In this document: positions 1 through 8,442 of the stretch, piece after piece
How positions within the stretch are numbered: the first letter of the stretch is position 1
Layout: each line of letters opens with the position of its first letter
Assembly: GCF_037572415.1 (NCBI RefSeq)
Contig: NZ_JBBHLB010000017.1
Span: forward strand, 1-64,000
DNA: 64,000 nt
Source: Flavonifractor porci
GTDB lineage: Bacteria; Bacillota; Clostridia; Oscillospirales; Oscillospiraceae
Reading direction: 5' to 3'
Made by a program: the position numbers and the translations under genes
The notes under the pieces: generated by a model
Told to the model about the DNA's origin: nothing
The model's database searches: none
What the model saw: only the letters and a program-made list of their open reading frames with translations

Positions 1-62
1 AGATAATCCCTTACAATCTCTATTTTCTTCTCGTATGCCACCTTACTTCTGGACATAAATAT

Positions 63-111
63 CTCCCCCTATAGAAGCAGTGTTTTATTTCACTGTCTCC
101 TATAGGGGGAG
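63..111. repeat. Long inverted repeat (hairpin)
   Basis: A perfect 12-bp inverted repeat (63-74 with 100-111, CTCCCCCTATAG) is extended inward by an imperfect stem of about 8 bp around a T-rich loop. It lies just past the stop codon of the flavoprotein fragment on the minus strand. It could be a terminator-like hairpin or a scar of a mobile element. There is no long T run after either arm, so the role is unknown. Confidence 0.5.
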
Positions 112-149
112 CATATCACAATGCGCAGCCTGCGTTCTTTGTGTGTAAG

Positions 150-495
150 TTAGTCAGCCTTCTTGAACATCTCCTTGTCCACGCCGCACAGGGGGCAGGA
201 CCAGGAGGAGGGCACCCGCTCCCAAGGGGTGCCGGGAGCCACGCCGTGGGCGGGATCGCCCTCGGCGGGATCGCCCTCGGCGGGATCATAGATGTAGCCG
301 CACAGGGCGCACACCCACTTGCCGCCCTCGGTCTTGGGGGCATCCACCGGCACGGTGCACAGGGCGGCCACAGCCTTGGCGTAGTCGGCCATGGCGTCCA
401 GGTCAGCCTGAGTGGGGGTGAAGAGAATGCGGAAGGGTTCGGCATAGCGCAGGCCCTTCAGAAAGGTGTGGAGCATGGGGGCGGCCTTGCCCTGA
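150..495 (-). pseudogene. 3' fragment of FprA flavodiiron-rubredoxin gene
   Basis: The reading frame matches the last third of the intact FprA-rubredoxin gene at 57450-58820 almost residue for residue, from the end of the flavodoxin domain (MLHTFLKGLRYA) through the rubredoxin domain with both metal-binding pairs (CALCGY and CPLCGV). The N-terminal metallo-beta-lactamase and most of the flavodoxin domain are missing. Upstream of the fragment the frame reads GKAAPM, as if about 14 codons were lost between two similar GCC-rich stretches. It also carries an extra AEGDP repeat and lacks a few residues after RYA. There is no visible start site or promoter. It is most simply a partial duplicate left by recombination; expression of a free-standing rubredoxin from an internal ATG cannot be excluded. 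Confidence 0.8.
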
Positions 496-628
496 GGGCA
501 CTGGTGGGCGGAATGCTAGGAAATGCGTCGTCTATCCCTCTGCTTCCCTATGCGCCGCTGCTTCTGGCGCGGTTCGTCCCGCGCCTCGGGGCGTTGCGGC
601 GGCGGTCGGCATTCCAGTTGACCAGCCC

Positions 629-1119
629 GTGTCCCACAATACAACTCAGGGCGGTAACTGGCGTCACCTATTGAGCAAGCGAAACCTGCTGATATTACTG
701 GCAGGAAATATGATAGCAGGCGCGGTACTTGGCAATCTGGAAATCTATTGGCCGCCCTACCTGCAGCAGCTTGCAGGAGACTACACACCACTGATGGGTG
801 TTATGAACTGCATCAGTATATTTGCGTGACGGCAGGAATGGCTCTCACAGGGCATCTGGCGGCCCATCTCCCATTGCAAAGAGTCTATATACTCTGTCTT
901 GGCGATGCCGGGTTTGCTGGCATTGCTAGGTATGACAGACCGTATATAGGGATATACAGCCTGATCCTCCGCCTGGGGGCCATGCTGGGCAGCTGTATAG
1001 CGGCTGTGGTGCTGGTATATTGGGGCGTGCCTCAGCTATGGGCCTGGATGAGCCTTTTATTGGCCGCAGGGATCGTATTGCAGACATTATTCGGCATAAC
1101 AAGGAAATCTGCGTTTTGA
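629..1119 (+). pseudogene. Decayed MFS transporter
   Basis: Two frames hold pieces of a major facilitator superfamily transporter. The first (629-829) reads SKRNLLILLAGNMIAGAVLG, a typical first membrane segment, and ends early. The second (to 1119) holds later segments, PLQRVYILCL and then GAMLGSCIAAVVLVYWGVPQ. The middle is missing and a frame change separates the parts, while a whole transporter needs about 390 residues. It therefore cannot make a working carrier. The substrate cannot be inferred. It neighbours the flavoprotein fragment, so this end of the window is a patch of decaying DNA. Confidence 0.65.
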
Positions 1120-1170
1120 CCTCTTTTTGTTGTTTAAGTGTCCCTCACCTGAAATGCGGCATACAGACAG

Positions 1171-1204
1171 AACAAGGCGCGCCCTGCGGCGCGCCTTGTT
1201 GCTG
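1171..1204 (-). terminator. Hairpin terminator after amidohydrolase gene
   Basis: A perfect 13-bp inverted repeat (AACAAGGCGCGCC, 1171-1183 with 1188-1200) with a 4-base loop starts 5 bases beyond the stop codon of the minus-strand amidohydrolase gene. The T tract is weak on both strands. Confidence 0.6.
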
Positions 1205-1205
1205 C

Positions 1206-2360
1206 TTATTTAACCTGCTTTCCCCCCAGGAACACGGCCTGGACCTTGCCGTTCCAGTCAAAGGGGTGGCCCTGGGTGACTACGATATCGGCATCCTTCC
1301 CCGGGGTCAGGGTGCCCACCCGGTGACCGATACCTGCGATCTCAGCCGGGTTGCGGGTGATGGCCGCCAGGGCCTCCTCCTCCTCCATGCCGCCCCGCAC
1401 CGCCATGGCCGCGCACAGGGGCAGGTACTGGATGGGGATCTCCGGGTGGTCGGTACAGATGGCCACCTGTACCCCCGCCTTGGCCAGCAGAGCCGGATTT
1501 TCCAGGGTCTGGCCCACCAGCTCCGGCTTGGAGCGGCCAGTGAGGCAGGGGCCGGTAATGACCGCAGCCCCCTCAGCGGCCAGCAGCTCAGAGATCTTGT
1601 AGCCCTCGGTGCCGTGGACGATCACATACTTCAGACCGAACTCCTTGCTGAGCCGTACCGCCGTGGCAATGTCGTCCGCCCGGTGGGCGTGGAAGTGGGC
1701 GGGCACCTCCCCCTTCAGAACCGGCACCAGGGCCTCCAGCTTGGCATCATAGTCAGGCATATCGGTATCCGGGTCCTGCTCGGCTTTGTCCTGCTTGTCC
1801 TGATACTCCAGGGTTTTGGACAGTTCCTCCCGGATAATGGAAGCAATAGCCATACGAGTCACGGGAGTCTCCTTGCGGTCATTATAGGAGGTCTTTGGAT
1901 TCTCACCCATAGCGAACTTCATGGCCGCCGGGGCCTTTACCACCATCTCGTCCACCCAGCGCCCGTCGGTTTTCAGGGCCAGGAACTGTCCGGCGATTGG
2001 GTTAGCGGAACCGGGACCGGTAAGCACTGTGGTGACGCCTCCCTCCCGGGCCTCCTGAAAGCCACGGTCCAGAGGATTCACGCCATCCAGGGCCCGCAGC
2101 TGGGGTGTACAGGGATCAGTCTCCTCATTACCGTCATCCGCCTCAAACCCCAGGGAATCTCCAAACAGGCCCAGGTGGCAGTGGGCGTCAATGAAGCCGG
2201 GCAGGATATGTCCCCCCTGGGCATCCAGAGCGCCCTCCGCAACGGCGGTCAGCTCTTCCATGGACCCTACCGCCGTAATCTTCCCGTCCTCAAAGGCCAC
2301 ATAACCCCGCTGGATCACCGGCCCATCCATGGGGTGGACCACCCCGTTGACAATCATCAT
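1206..2360 (-). CDS. Amidohydrolase family protein
   Basis: This 384-residue protein belongs to the amidohydrolase superfamily (imidazolonepropionase-like branch), cytoplasmic metal-dependent hydrolases of cyclic amides or related bonds. The first metal site HxH is in GFIDAHCHLG, further ligand candidates are in HFHAHRADD and IVHGTEGYK, and the catalytic aspartate is in ICTDHPEIP. The C-terminus has the usual beta-sandwich closure (GTLTPGKDADIVV). The ATG at 2360, or the adjacent ATG at 2357, fits better than the more upstream one because GGAAAG precedes it. A hairpin follows the gene, and the next gene upstream (HtrA) is separated from it by a promoter-terminator pair on the opposite strand. 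The substrate cannot be assigned from sequence. Confidence 0.85.
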   Translation of the reverse strand: MMIVNGVVHPMDGPVIQRGYVAFEDGKITAVGSMEELTAVAEGALDAQGGHILPGFIDAHCHLGLFGDSLGFEADDGNEETDPCTPQLRALDGVNPLDRGFQEAREGGVTTVLTGPGSANPIAGQFLALKTDGRWVDEMVVKAPAAMKFAMGENPKTSYNDRKETPVTRMAIASIIREELSKTLEYQDKQDKAEQDPDTDMPDYDAKLEALVPVLKGEVPAHFHAHRADDIATAVRLSKEFGLKYVIVHGTEGYKISELLAAEGAAVITGPCLTGRSKPELVGQTLENPALLAKAGVQVAICTDHPEIPIQYLPLCAAMAVRGGMEEEEALAAITRNPAEIAGIGHRVGTLTPGKDADIVVTQGHPFDWNGKVQAVFLGGKQVK

Positions 2361-2393
2361 CTTCTTTCCGACCCCTTTCGGCAAATCTTTTGT

Positions 2394-2422
2394 TTGACAT
2401 ATTCAGTAATTTATGGTATATT
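2394..2422 (+). promoter_or_regulatory. Sigma-70 type promoter of an intergenic RNA
   Basis: TTGACA (2394-2399), a 17-base spacer and TATATT (2417-2422) form a near-consensus promoter pointing rightwards, against both flanking genes. The only thing downstream before a terminator is a stretch of about 95 bases without a convincing reading frame. Confidence 0.7.
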
Positions 2423-2426
2423 TTAG

Positions 2427-2523
2427 ACACAGCTCACAAGAAGGACAAGTGCGATCCACATCACCATTCATTCCATTCTTCTGTGTAACATTGGGCGTCT
2501 CCTGACGGAGACGCCCGTTTTTT
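2427..2523 (+). ncRNA. Candidate small RNA with its own promoter and terminator
   Basis: Transcription from the promoter at 2394-2422 would start near 2429. The sequence can fold with ACACAG (2427-2432) pairing to CTGTGT (2481-2486), and AAGAA (2438-2442) pairing to TTCTT (2476-2480). It ends in a strong terminator: a 10-bp stem (GGGCGTCTCC, 2493-2502 with 2507-2516) followed by a T run. No convincing reading frame is seen on this strand. It matches no RNA family I recognise; it lacks the SRP RNA and 6S hallmarks. It lies between the amidohydrolase gene and htrA, antisense in direction to both. Confidence 0.55.
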
Positions 2524-2533
2524 CTGCCTTTGT

Positions 2534-3778
2534 TCAGGGAACATACTGTTCGATCAAGGTCACATCCCGCTCCAGGTAGCCGCCGCCCCGCCACAGGCGG
2601 AAGTGGATCACATCGCCCGCTTCCATGCCCTTCTTCAGCGCCAGCAGTTCCTCAATGGTGGTGATGCTCTGGCCGTTGGCCTCCACGATCACATCACCGG
2701 GAAAGACACCCTGTTTTTTGGCGTTGGAATCCTGCTGCACACTGTCTACATAGACGCCCAGCGGCAGGTCATATTCCTCCGCCATCTCCTGGGTGATGGT
2801 ATGACAGGTAATACCGATGGTTGGTTCTCCGCTGACGTAGCCCTGGCGGACAAGATCCTCCACCACCCGCTTGACGGTGGTGGTGGGAATGGCAAATCCC
2901 AGCCCCTCCACCGTATCGTCATAGGCGGACATCTTCATGTTGGTGATGCCCACCACCTGACCGTAGGCGTTGATGAGGGCGCCGCCGGAGTTGCCTGAGT
3001 TGAGGGCGGCAGTGGTCTGGATGAGTACCATACTGTACCCGTCCACATCCACATCCCGGTTGATGGCAGAGATGATGCCGTCGGTCATGGTACCCCGCAG
3101 CTCCTGGCCCAGGGGATTGCCGATAGCGACCGCCGCATCTCCCACACGCAGCTCATCGGAATTGCCGAACACCGCAGGATGCAGATTCTGAGCGTCGATC
3201 TTGAGCACCGCCAAGTCGGTGGGTACGTCCATACCCACCAGCAACGCCTCATACCTGCTGTCGTCCTGAAGGATCACCTCCACCGAACTGCAGCCCTCAA
3301 TCACGTGGGTATTGGTAATGATGTAGCCGTTGGCGGACATCACCACGCCGGTGCCAAAGGAATAGGAGGTCCCCGCGTCTCCCCAGATGGATACGATGGA
3401 CTGGATGTTTTCCTGATAGATGCTCTGGAGGGTATGGGCCCCTGTCTGAGGCTGTGGCGTCAGAGGCAAGGTCACATCATCCCCCAGAGGGGCGCGCTCT
3501 ACGGTGGTCTCTCCCGTCTCCTCGTCCTCCCAATCCCAGGTACCCCCCCAGTCATAAGGGGTATTTTGAGGGGACTTATCACCAGAGTGGAATAAATTCT
3601 CCCTGGATGACAGGGTATGGCCCACCCAGCGCAGCACTACCGCGGCCGCCAGCAGCAGCGCCAGGACACAGCAGAAAAGCACCACAGCCTTTCCCGGCCC
3701 TCGCCGGCCCGGACGCCAGCGGCGGCCCTGGTCCTCCGGCGGATAGACCCGGTTCTGGTCGTAATAGTAGCCGTGCAT
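2534..3778 (-). CDS. htrA: HtrA/DegP-type serine protease with PDZ domain
   Basis: A 414-residue membrane-anchored protease for envelope protein quality control. Residues 1-30 are a charged cytoplasmic tail, 31-52 a single membrane segment, about 115-305 a trypsin-like domain and about 320-410 a PDZ domain. The catalytic triad is visible: H158 in TNTHVIEG, D188 in VPTDLAVLKI and S264 in NSGNSGGALIN. An acidic, Trp-rich linker (about 70-100) separates anchor and protease. It starts 15 bases after the histidine kinase gene and is the third gene of a regulator-kinase-protease operon, an arrangement reminiscent of CssRS-HtrA control in Bacillus. Family assignment is firm; the regulatory link is inference from gene order. 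Confidence 0.93.
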   Translation of the reverse strand: MHGYYYDQNRVYPPEDQGRRWRPGRRGPGKAVVLFCCVLALLLAAAVVLRWVGHTLSSRENLFHSGDKSPQNTPYDWGGTWDWEDEETGETTVERAPLGDDVTLPLTPQPQTGAHTLQSIYQENIQSIVSIWGDAGTSYSFGTGVVMSANGYIITNTHVIEGCSSVEVILQDDSRYEALLVGMDVPTDLAVLKIDAQNLHPAVFGNSDELRVGDAAVAIGNPLGQELRGTMTDGIISAINRDVDVDGYSMVLIQTTAALNSGNSGGALINAYGQVVGITNMKMSAYDDTVEGLGFAIPTTTVKRVVEDLVRQGYVSGEPTIGITCHTITQEMAEEYDLPLGVYVDSVQQDSNAKKQGVFPGDVIVEANGQSITTIEELLALKKGMEAGDVIHFRLWRGGGYLERDVTLIEQYVP

Positions 3779-3793
3779 GGCTCCCTCCTGTCC

Positions 3794-5251
3794 TTAAGCC
3801 AGGGTCAACGTAAAGTTAAACTCGGTCACACCGTCCTGGCTGGTCACTGTAATATTTTCCTTGTGGTTGTTCAGAATGGTCTTCACAATATACAGGCCCA
3901 GGCCCACGCCTTCCCGGTCCACACTGCGGGATTTATCACTCTTGTGGAATCGGTCGAAGATCATGGCCAATTCATCCGGTGGGATGGTCTGCCCGGTATT
4001 GCGTACCGCCACATGGGCCTTTCCTCCTTTGGCCGCAATGGAAATGCCCATGGTGCTCCCGTCGTTTGAAAACTTGATAGCGTTGTCCAGCAGATTATAG
4101 CACACCTGGGTGATGGCGTCCGGGTCCCCCCATACCATCACTGCCCCGTCGGGCAGCTGGGTGTCCACATCCAGATGCCGGGCGTTGATTTTGGTCTCCA
4201 GGCTCACCAGCACCCGCAGCATGATCTCGGAGACGTCAAACTGCTCCTGTGCGGTGACATTTTCCGCCGACTGGAGCCGGGACAGGTCCAGCATCCGACG
4301 CACCAGCCGGGACAGACGCCGGGTCTCGGAGGAGATAGTCTGGAGGGCGGCCCGCTCCCGCTCCGGCGGAATGGTGCCGTCCAGAATACCGTCAGAGAAG
4401 CCGGCAATGGTGGTCATGGGGGTCTTTAACTCATGGGAGATGTTGGCCACAAACTCTGACCGCCGCTCCTCGCTCTTGGAGATGGAGTCGGCCATGGCAT
4501 TGAAGGCCTCGGCCAGTTCGCCCACCTCGTCCCGCCGGTCCTCATAGCCTCTGACCCGCAGCTCATACTCGCCGTGGCCAAACTTTCTGGCGATCTCGGC
4601 AATTTCTTTCAGTGGCTTGGTCTGCTTTAGAGAGGTCACGGAGCTGGTAAGAAAGGCGATACACAGCACCACCACCGCGGTAAAGATAAAGATGGTGGTA
4701 AATGCCCTCCACAGTTCAGTCAGGCTGGAGGCCTCCGCCGCCACATAGGCCACGCCCACCATGGTCTTGACCAGCTGACCGCTGTTACGGTCCAGAGCCT
4801 CCACTATAATGGGTGTGCCGGCCACATAGCGCTTTTCAGAAAAGAACCCGCCCAGGGTACTCATGCCGGTATAGCCTCCGGACTGGGCCACCTGCTCCAC
4901 CACGGTACGGGGCAGATAGCGCCCCCCCAGGATATTGTAGCCCTGAACAGTCATGCCGTCGGTGGATACCACCATCTCTCCGTCAGCCTCAGTAATGAGC
5001 ACCACAGCGTCGGAGATCTGGGCTATGGTGGCGATCATGGTAATATAAACGTCGTCCTCCACGCTGACGCCCAAGGCCCTGGATTTTCCGGTAAAGCTGG
5101 CCACATAATCGGCGTTGCGCTCCATGGATTCTTTGGTCTGACGGATGGTATACTGATAAGACAGGGCAAAAAAGGCGGCGCCCAGCAGAGCAAAGGACAC
5201 CAGGATCATGCCTGCCGTCAGCATAAACTGCCGCTTATACAGGCTTCTCAT
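3794..5251 (-). CDS. Sensor histidine kinase
   Basis: A 485-residue membrane sensor kinase. The first membrane segment is about residues 11-31, followed by an extracytoplasmic sensor region to about 180, a second membrane segment at about 184-204, and a HAMP linker around 210-258. The phospho-acceptor is H273 in ANISHELKTP. The ATP-binding domain shows the N box (CYNLLDNAIKFS), a conserved GVGLGLYIVK and DRFHKSD. The start codon overlaps the stop of the response regulator by four bases, so the two are translationally coupled, and htrA follows. The likely signal is envelope or misfolded-protein stress, inferred only from the adjacent protease. Confidence 0.93.
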   Translation of the reverse strand: MRSLYKRQFMLTAGMILVSFALLGAAFFALSYQYTIRQTKESMERNADYVASFTGKSRALGVSVEDDVYITMIATIAQISDAVVLITEADGEMVVSTDGMTVQGYNILGGRYLPRTVVEQVAQSGGYTGMSTLGGFFSEKRYVAGTPIIVEALDRNSGQLVKTMVGVAYVAAEASSLTELWRAFTTIFIFTAVVVLCIAFLTSSVTSLKQTKPLKEIAEIARKFGHGEYELRVRGYEDRRDEVGELAEAFNAMADSISKSEERRSEFVANISHELKTPMTTIAGFSDGILDGTIPPERERAALQTISSETRRLSRLVRRMLDLSRLQSAENVTAQEQFDVSEIMLRVLVSLETKINARHLDVDTQLPDGAVMVWGDPDAITQVCYNLLDNAIKFSNDGSTMGISIAAKGGKAHVAVRNTGQTIPPDELAMIFDRFHKSDKSRSVDREGVGLGLYIVKTILNNHKENITVTSQDGVTEFNFTLTLA

Positions 5252-5943
5252 GAGGCCGTCACAACCTCAAATTTATATCCTACGCCCCACACGGTCTTCA
5301 GGCTCCATTGACTGCTGACGCCCTCCAGCTTTTCCCGCAGGCGCTTGATGTGTACGTCCACGGTACGGGAATCACCGAAATAATCAAAGCCCCACACTTC
5401 ATCCAGCAGCTGGTTGCGGGTAAATACCCGGTTGGGGGAAGCGGCCAGATGGTACAGAAGCTCCAGCTCCTTGGGGGGCGTGTCCACCCGCTTTCCATCC
5501 ACCAACAGCTCGTAGGAGTCCAGGTTGATGACCAGCTTTTCAAAGGAGAGTTTCTTCTCTCCCCCTCCGTTTTCGTCCCCGCCGAACCGGCGCATCACCG
5601 CATGAATCCGAGCCAGCACTTCCTTCATCTCAAAGGGCTTGACGATATAGTCGTCAGCGCCCCCCTCCAGGCCCGCCACCTTATCCTGAGTCTCGCCCTT
5701 GGCGGTAAGCATGATCACGGGGGTCTTGTCATTTTCCCGAATCTTTTTCAGCACCGACCAGCCGTCCATAACGGGCAGCATGATGTCCAGCAGCACCAGG
5801 TCGGGCCGGAAGGAGCGGAACAGTTCCACGCCCTTGCCGCCGTCGCCGGCCACCGCCGTTTCAAACCCCTCCTTCTCCAGATAGAGGTGGAGCAGTTCGG
5901 CAATATTGGAGTCGTCTTCCACGATGAGGACTTTCTTGGCCAT
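5248..5943 (-). CDS. OmpR-family response regulator
   Basis: A 231-residue DNA-binding response regulator. The receiver domain (1-120) has the acidic pocket (VEDD near residues 9-11), the phospho-acceptor D53 in LLDIMLP and the conserved lysine in the YIVKPF region. The C-terminal half is a winged-helix domain ending in SRTVDVHIKRLREKL and VWGVGYKF, typical of the OmpR/PhoB group. It is first in an operon with the kinase (4-base overlap) and HtrA protease. The large structured intergenic element at 6031-6279 lies upstream of its promoter region. Confidence 0.95.
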   Translation of the reverse strand: MAKKVLIVEDDSNIAELLHLYLEKEGFETAVAGDGGKGVELFRSFRPDLVLLDIMLPVMDGWSVLKKIRENDKTPVIMLTAKGETQDKVAGLEGGADDYIVKPFEMKEVLARIHAVMRRFGGDENGGGEKKLSFEKLVINLDSYELLVDGKRVDTPPKELELLYHLAASPNRVFTRNQLLDEVWGFDYFGDSRTVDVHIKRLREKLEGVSSQWSLKTVWGVGYKFEVVTAS

Positions 5944-6030
5944 AGTACACCGTCCTTTTCAGACTAATCAAATGGTATTCTTCCGGTATGTCCGTTTATA
6001 CCTGGGAACCTGTATCATACTTATCCTTAT

Positions 6031-6279
6031 TATAATGCGTAATGAACAAAGCCGGAAGGCTTGAAAGCCAAATCTTTCAAGGCCAAATAGCTTTGTTCAG
6101 GTGCAAGGTTTTTGGACAAAGTTATCCAAAAAACCTTGCACCTTCCATTGGTGCGTCTCAACGCACCAATGGAAATACGCATTATAACAATGGCTGAATT
6201 CCATAAAATCGGCTCCCTTGAGCCGTTTTATGGAATTACGCGGCTACAGCCGCGGGAATAAACCGATTTTCGGTTTATT
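6031..6279. repeat. Multi-hairpin intergenic element
   Basis: The gap between the response regulator and the metal exporter is packed with inverted repeats. A perfect 11-bp closing stem (6031-6041 with 6176-6186) encloses three hairpins: 6043-6052 with 6090-6099 (containing a smaller one at 6061-6080), 6100-6116 with 6125-6142, and 6144-6155 with 6162-6173. Three more hairpins follow: 6197-6215 with 6220-6237, 6239-6245 with 6248-6254, and 6257-6266 with 6270-6279. The layout suggests either a structured RNA or a non-autonomous mobile repeat. No second copy was noticed in this window. Confidence 0.7.
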
Positions 6280-6337
6280 CATCAGACATTATTATACACG
6301 TTTCCCCACAGCGGGGGTGAACAATTTGTAAATCGCC

Positions 6338-7513
6338 TTATCTCGCCCCCACATAGGACCGGTCCAGCTGAAGCACCACATAACAGCCGGGCAATACCTG
6401 CTCTGCCGCCTCGGCAATGCGTCTGCGGATCTCCTCATCGCTGAGACGACAGCGGTGGGGCACCATCACGTCAAAAATCAAGTTGGAGTGGCGGGGTCCC
6501 CGGGTCAGGCGGAAGTCGTGGATGCTCATATCCGGGTCTATCTTCCGGACCAGCTCGCTCACCTGCTCCCGCAGGCGGGCAACCTCACTGTCTCCGGTTG
6601 CGATGGGGTCCATGTGGGCGGTGGTCTCAATGCCGAATTTCTCCTGGATCTCCCGCTCAATGTGGTCAATGGCATCATGGGCCTCCATAATATCGTTTCC
6701 CTCCGGTACCTCGGCGTGGAAGGAGCACATCCGGCGGCCCGGTCCGTAGTCATGGATCACCAGATCGTGCATCCCCACCACCTGCTCATGGGACAGGACC
6801 AGCTGCTGGATGGCCTTCACCAGCTCCGGGTCGGGGGCAGTACCCAGCAGGGGGTTCAGGGTATCCTTGGCCGCGCCCCAGCCAGCCCGCAGAATAAAGA
6901 CCGCCACCACCACGCCGATCCAGCCGTCAATGCTTACATGGGCAAAGTGGCCGATGAGGGTGCCTGCCAGCACGGCGGAGGTGGCCACCACATCGGACAG
7001 GGAGTCGGTGGCGGTGGCCTGCATGGCCGCCGACCGGATACGCTTGCCCAGCTTCCGGTTGAAAAGACTCATCCACAATTTGATCAGGATGGAGCAGATG
7101 AGAATACCCACCGACATGATGGAAAAGGCTACTTCCTGCGGTCGGATGATCTTCTCAACAGAGGTCTTTCCCAGCTCCACACCCACCATTAAAATCAGCA
7201 GGGACACCAGCAGGCCCGCCAGATACTCGATGCGCCCGTGGCCGAAGGGATGGCCGTCGTCAGCCTTCTGCCCCGCCAGCTTGAAGCCCACCAGGGTCAC
7301 CACTGAGGAACCAGCATCGGACAGGTTGTTGAAGGCGTCGGCGGTAACGGCGATGGACCCGGTCACCACGCCGGCAAAAAACTTGCCAAGCGACAGCAGC
7401 AGGTTAAGGAAAATACCCACTCCACCGGACAGCACGCCATAGCGCTCCCGCACCGCCGGGTCCTGTACCTGCTGATAATCACGCACAAAATGCCGGACCA
7501 AAAACTCCGTCAT
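6338..7513 (-). CDS. Cation diffusion facilitator family metal exporter
   Basis: A 391-residue membrane protein of the CDF family, which exports divalent metals such as Zn, Fe or Mn in exchange for protons. Metal-site aspartates are visible in the second membrane segment (TADAFNNLSDAGSS, residues 58-70) and in the fifth (ATDSLSDVVATSAV). The family loop HPFGHGRIEYLAG is at about 88-100. The cytoplasmic C-terminal domain (about 210-390) carries several His/Asp residues and is longer than in minimal members. The ATG at 7513 is preceded by GGAGTG. It stands alone between the hairpin element and a terminator. Metal specificity cannot be read with certainty. Confidence 0.93.
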   Translation of the reverse strand: MTEFLVRHFVRDYQQVQDPAVRERYGVLSGGVGIFLNLLLSLGKFFAGVVTGSIAVTADAFNNLSDAGSSVVTLVGFKLAGQKADDGHPFGHGRIEYLAGLLVSLLILMVGVELGKTSVEKIIRPQEVAFSIMSVGILICSILIKLWMSLFNRKLGKRIRSAAMQATATDSLSDVVATSAVLAGTLIGHFAHVSIDGWIGVVVAVFILRAGWGAAKDTLNPLLGTAPDPELVKAIQQLVLSHEQVVGMHDLVIHDYGPGRRMCSFHAEVPEGNDIMEAHDAIDHIEREIQEKFGIETTAHMDPIATGDSEVARLREQVSELVRKIDPDMSIHDFRLTRGPRHSNLIFDVMVPHRCRLSDEEIRRRIAEAAEQVLPGCYVVLQLDRSYVGAR

Positions 7514-7605
7514 ATACGTTCACTCCAAACCAAAAAACAGGATTCTTATTATTATCCCACGGAAGGGCTGCAACGTCAAGTTCCATGCCGTTTCCCCGGG
7601 AACAG

Positions 7606-7640
7606 AAAAAGAGCGCCGCGCCAAGCGCCGCGCTCTTTTT
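7606..7640 (-). terminator. Terminator after kinase-like gene
   Basis: An 11-bp perfect stem (AAAAAGAGCGC, 7606-7616 with 7630-7640) flanked by A and T runs. It follows the stop codon of the minus-strand kinase-like gene and could work in both directions. Confidence 0.75.
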
Positions 7641-7650
7641 CATTTGTGTC

Positions 7651-8442
7651 TCACTCCAGATCGGCGGGCAAAAAAGCTTCGTAGGGCAGTACGGCGGACA
7701 ACTCCACCATCAGATCGGAGAAGCCCCCCGACCGGTCCCAATCTGTCCGCGGGGTACGCAGCACCGCGCCCCCCTCCGGCGGCCGGATGGGCAGGGAGAC
7801 CACCGCCCGGGACCCCCGGTCCTCCCGCTGCTCAAATACGATAGCCCCGCCGTGGAGGGCGGCGATCCGCCGTGCCACCCGCAGGCCCAGGCCCAGACCG
7901 TCAGGCCGGTGAAGCAGTTCCCGCTCCTCCCCTTCCTCCGGCGGCAGCAACCCGGGCCCGTCGTCCCACACGGTAAGCACCGCCCGGTCCTGGCGCACCG
8001 CCAGGCGCAGCCCGGTGTGGCCATCCTTCCCGGCAGCCCGGAAGGCATTGGAGATCAATCCAAGCAGCATCCGCCGCAGCTGGGGGCCATCCCCGGTGGT
8101 GATGAGACTGCCCTGCTCCTCTTCATAGGAAAAGCTCAGGCCCGCCTGTCCCGCCAGGGAGGCCACCTGCTCTCCAAGGCCACGGCACAGCCCCGCCAGG
8201 TCCAGACTGGTCCGTTCCACCGTCAGTTCGTCCTCCGGCAGCTGGAGGTATTCCAGATTGCCCAGCATCCGCATCATGCGGTACATACTCTGGTGAAGGA
8301 TGGCCAGGTAGGGCTCATACTGCTGCCCGCCCTTCTCCTGTACCACCGGCGTCAGCAGCTGCACCGCCGCCGCCAGATTGTTCATCTGCTCCCGGAACTG
8401 CTCCACCAACAGCAGTCCCAGGTCCTCGGAAACAGGCTCCAT
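7651..8442 (-). CDS. Histidine-kinase-like ATPase without H-box histidine
   Basis: A 263-residue cytoplasmic protein with a GHKL ATP-binding domain: N box GLISNAFRAAG, G1 box VWDDGPGLLPPE and G2 box DGLGLGLRVARRIAALHGG. The first 90 residues look like a helical-hairpin dimerization region, but where a kinase carries H-E-x-x-T-P this protein reads FREQMNNLAAAV, with no histidine. It also has no membrane segment or sensor domain. It may be a degenerate kinase, a phosphatase or anti-sigma-like ATPase, or it may take phosphate relay on another residue. The start at 8442 was chosen because GAGGAGGAGAG precedes it. It is monocistronic, with a terminator behind it. Confidence 0.75.
   Translation of the reverse strand: MEPVSEDLGLLLVEQFREQMNNLAAAVQLLTPVVQEKGGQQYEPYLAILHQSMYRMMRMLGNLEYLQLPEDELTVERTSLDLAGLCRGLGEQVASLAGQAGLSFSYEEEQGSLITTGDGPQLRRMLLGLISNAFRAAGKDGHTGLRLAVRQDRAVLTVWDDGPGLLPPEEGEERELLHRPDGLGLGLRVARRIAALHGGAIVFEQREDRGSRAVVSLPIRPPEGGAVLRTPRTDWDRSGGFSDLMVELSAVLPYEAFLPADLE

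Noticed and set aside
1020..2426. 468-codon open frame opposite the amidohydrolase
   Set aside because: The minus strand holds the metal-site motifs of a complete enzyme; this frame has none.
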